Assembly: GCA_029865515.1 (NCBI GenBank)
Contig: JAOUGQ010000196.1
Coordinates: 1-5,930 of the forward strand
DNA: 5,930 nt
DNA from: Nitrospirota bacterium
GTDB taxonomy: Bacteria > Nitrospirota > Nitrospiria > Nitrospirales > UBA8639
Direction of reading: 5' to 3'
A model generated the notes under the pieces. That model did no database searches and was not told the DNA's origin. It saw only the letters and a program-made list of their open reading frames with translations. The translations under genes were made by a program, and so were the position numbers. Shown here in pieces: positions 5,759-5,930 of the stretch; position 1 is the stretch's first letter, and the number at the start of each line of letters is the position of its first letter.

Positions 5759-5930
5759 ATGGATTCGGAAATGCAGGAGGAAGGCTTTTTCACCCTGCTG
5801 GGGTTGAAAAGCGCTGATGTACTAACTGTTCCACTGCCGGAAAATGCCGCTCCGGCAGGTTGCGAAATCGTTTTCGGCAGTCAGCAACGGCTTCTTCAAC
5901 AGACGAATAATGTTTGGAAGAAGGGAGTAA
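5759..5930 (+). CDS. Possible N-terminal part of a hypothetical protein (runs off the window)
   Basis: An open frame begins at ATG 5759, one codon after an in-frame stop, and stays open for 57 codons to the window edge. The visible residues begin MDSEMQEEGFFTLLGLKS, followed by a Pro/Ala-rich stretch and a Gln/Asn-rich part ending in Trp-Lys-Lys-Gly-Val. I recognise no family, and the ribosome binding site is poor (only GAAGATGAAG-like bases). The segment CTTCTTCAACAG (5891-5902) within it resembles the inverted end of the neighbouring repeats, which raises the chance that the frame is fortuitous. A seven-base inverted repeat (CTGCCGG 5834-5840, CCGGCAG 5852-5858) also lies inside. Treat as weak. 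Confidence 0.25.
   Translation, partial: MDSEMQEEGFFTLLGLKSADVLTVPLPENAAPAGCEIVFGSQQRLLQQTNNVWKKGV

Noticed and set aside
5775..5780. AGGAGG as a ribosome binding site near the window end
   Set aside because: No ATG, GTG or TTG follows at 5-12 bases; the nearest is TTG at 5804, too far away.
5834..5858. CTGCCGG/CCGGCAG inverted repeat as a terminator
   Set aside because: The stem is only seven base pairs with an 11-base loop and is not followed by a T-tract on either strand.

Overview
The window looks like an ordinary chromosomal housekeeping region of a Gram-negative bacterium. Protein style and codon use recall Nitrospira-type bacteria (phylum Nitrospirota), as do the dispersed repeats that begin near TGTTGAAAAAG and end near CTTTTTGAAC. 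This assignment rests on recollection of such genomes, not on a search, and is tentative. There are no rRNA or tRNA genes, CRISPR arrays or insertion sequences with a transposase.

Bases 1-2162 (+ strand) carry the 3' part of polA (DNA polymerase I), a small two-helix membrane protein of unknown function, and an exonuclease III / AP endonuclease gene (xth). They are closely spaced and co-oriented, so they may form a transcription unit. Xth nicks at abasic sites and Pol I fills the gap, so two of the three genes would act in base excision repair. A 264-base gap (2163-2426) holds a possible short minus-strand reading frame. It is followed by a phosphoglucomutase/phosphomannomutase-family gene (2427-3854, +) that is full length but has an altered metal-binding loop.

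Bases 3855-5068 are mostly non-coding apart from one minus-strand gene for an HPF/RaiA-type ribosome hibernation factor (4219-4596). That gene has a strong Shine-Dalgarno sequence and a good intrinsic terminator. It lies between two degenerate repeat copies (about 3857-4028 and 4637-4785). The leader upstream of msrB (about 4786-5063) is AT-rich and contains a perfect 14-base palindrome next to a TTGACA box.

Bases 5069-5575 (+) encode a methionine-R-sulfoxide reductase B with a probable twin-arginine signal peptide, so it is probably exported. Its start region is unusual. The two arginine codons of the Tat motif are AGG AGG and form a second Shine-Dalgarno sequence correctly placed for an internal ATG, so two N-termini are possible. 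A third repeat copy follows (about 5577-5735). The window ends inside a weakly supported open frame that starts at 5759.

No dramatic undescribed system is evident. The points most worth a second look are the msrB dual-start arrangement, the altered metal loop of the phosphohexomutase, the repeat family and the two small unassigned reading frames.
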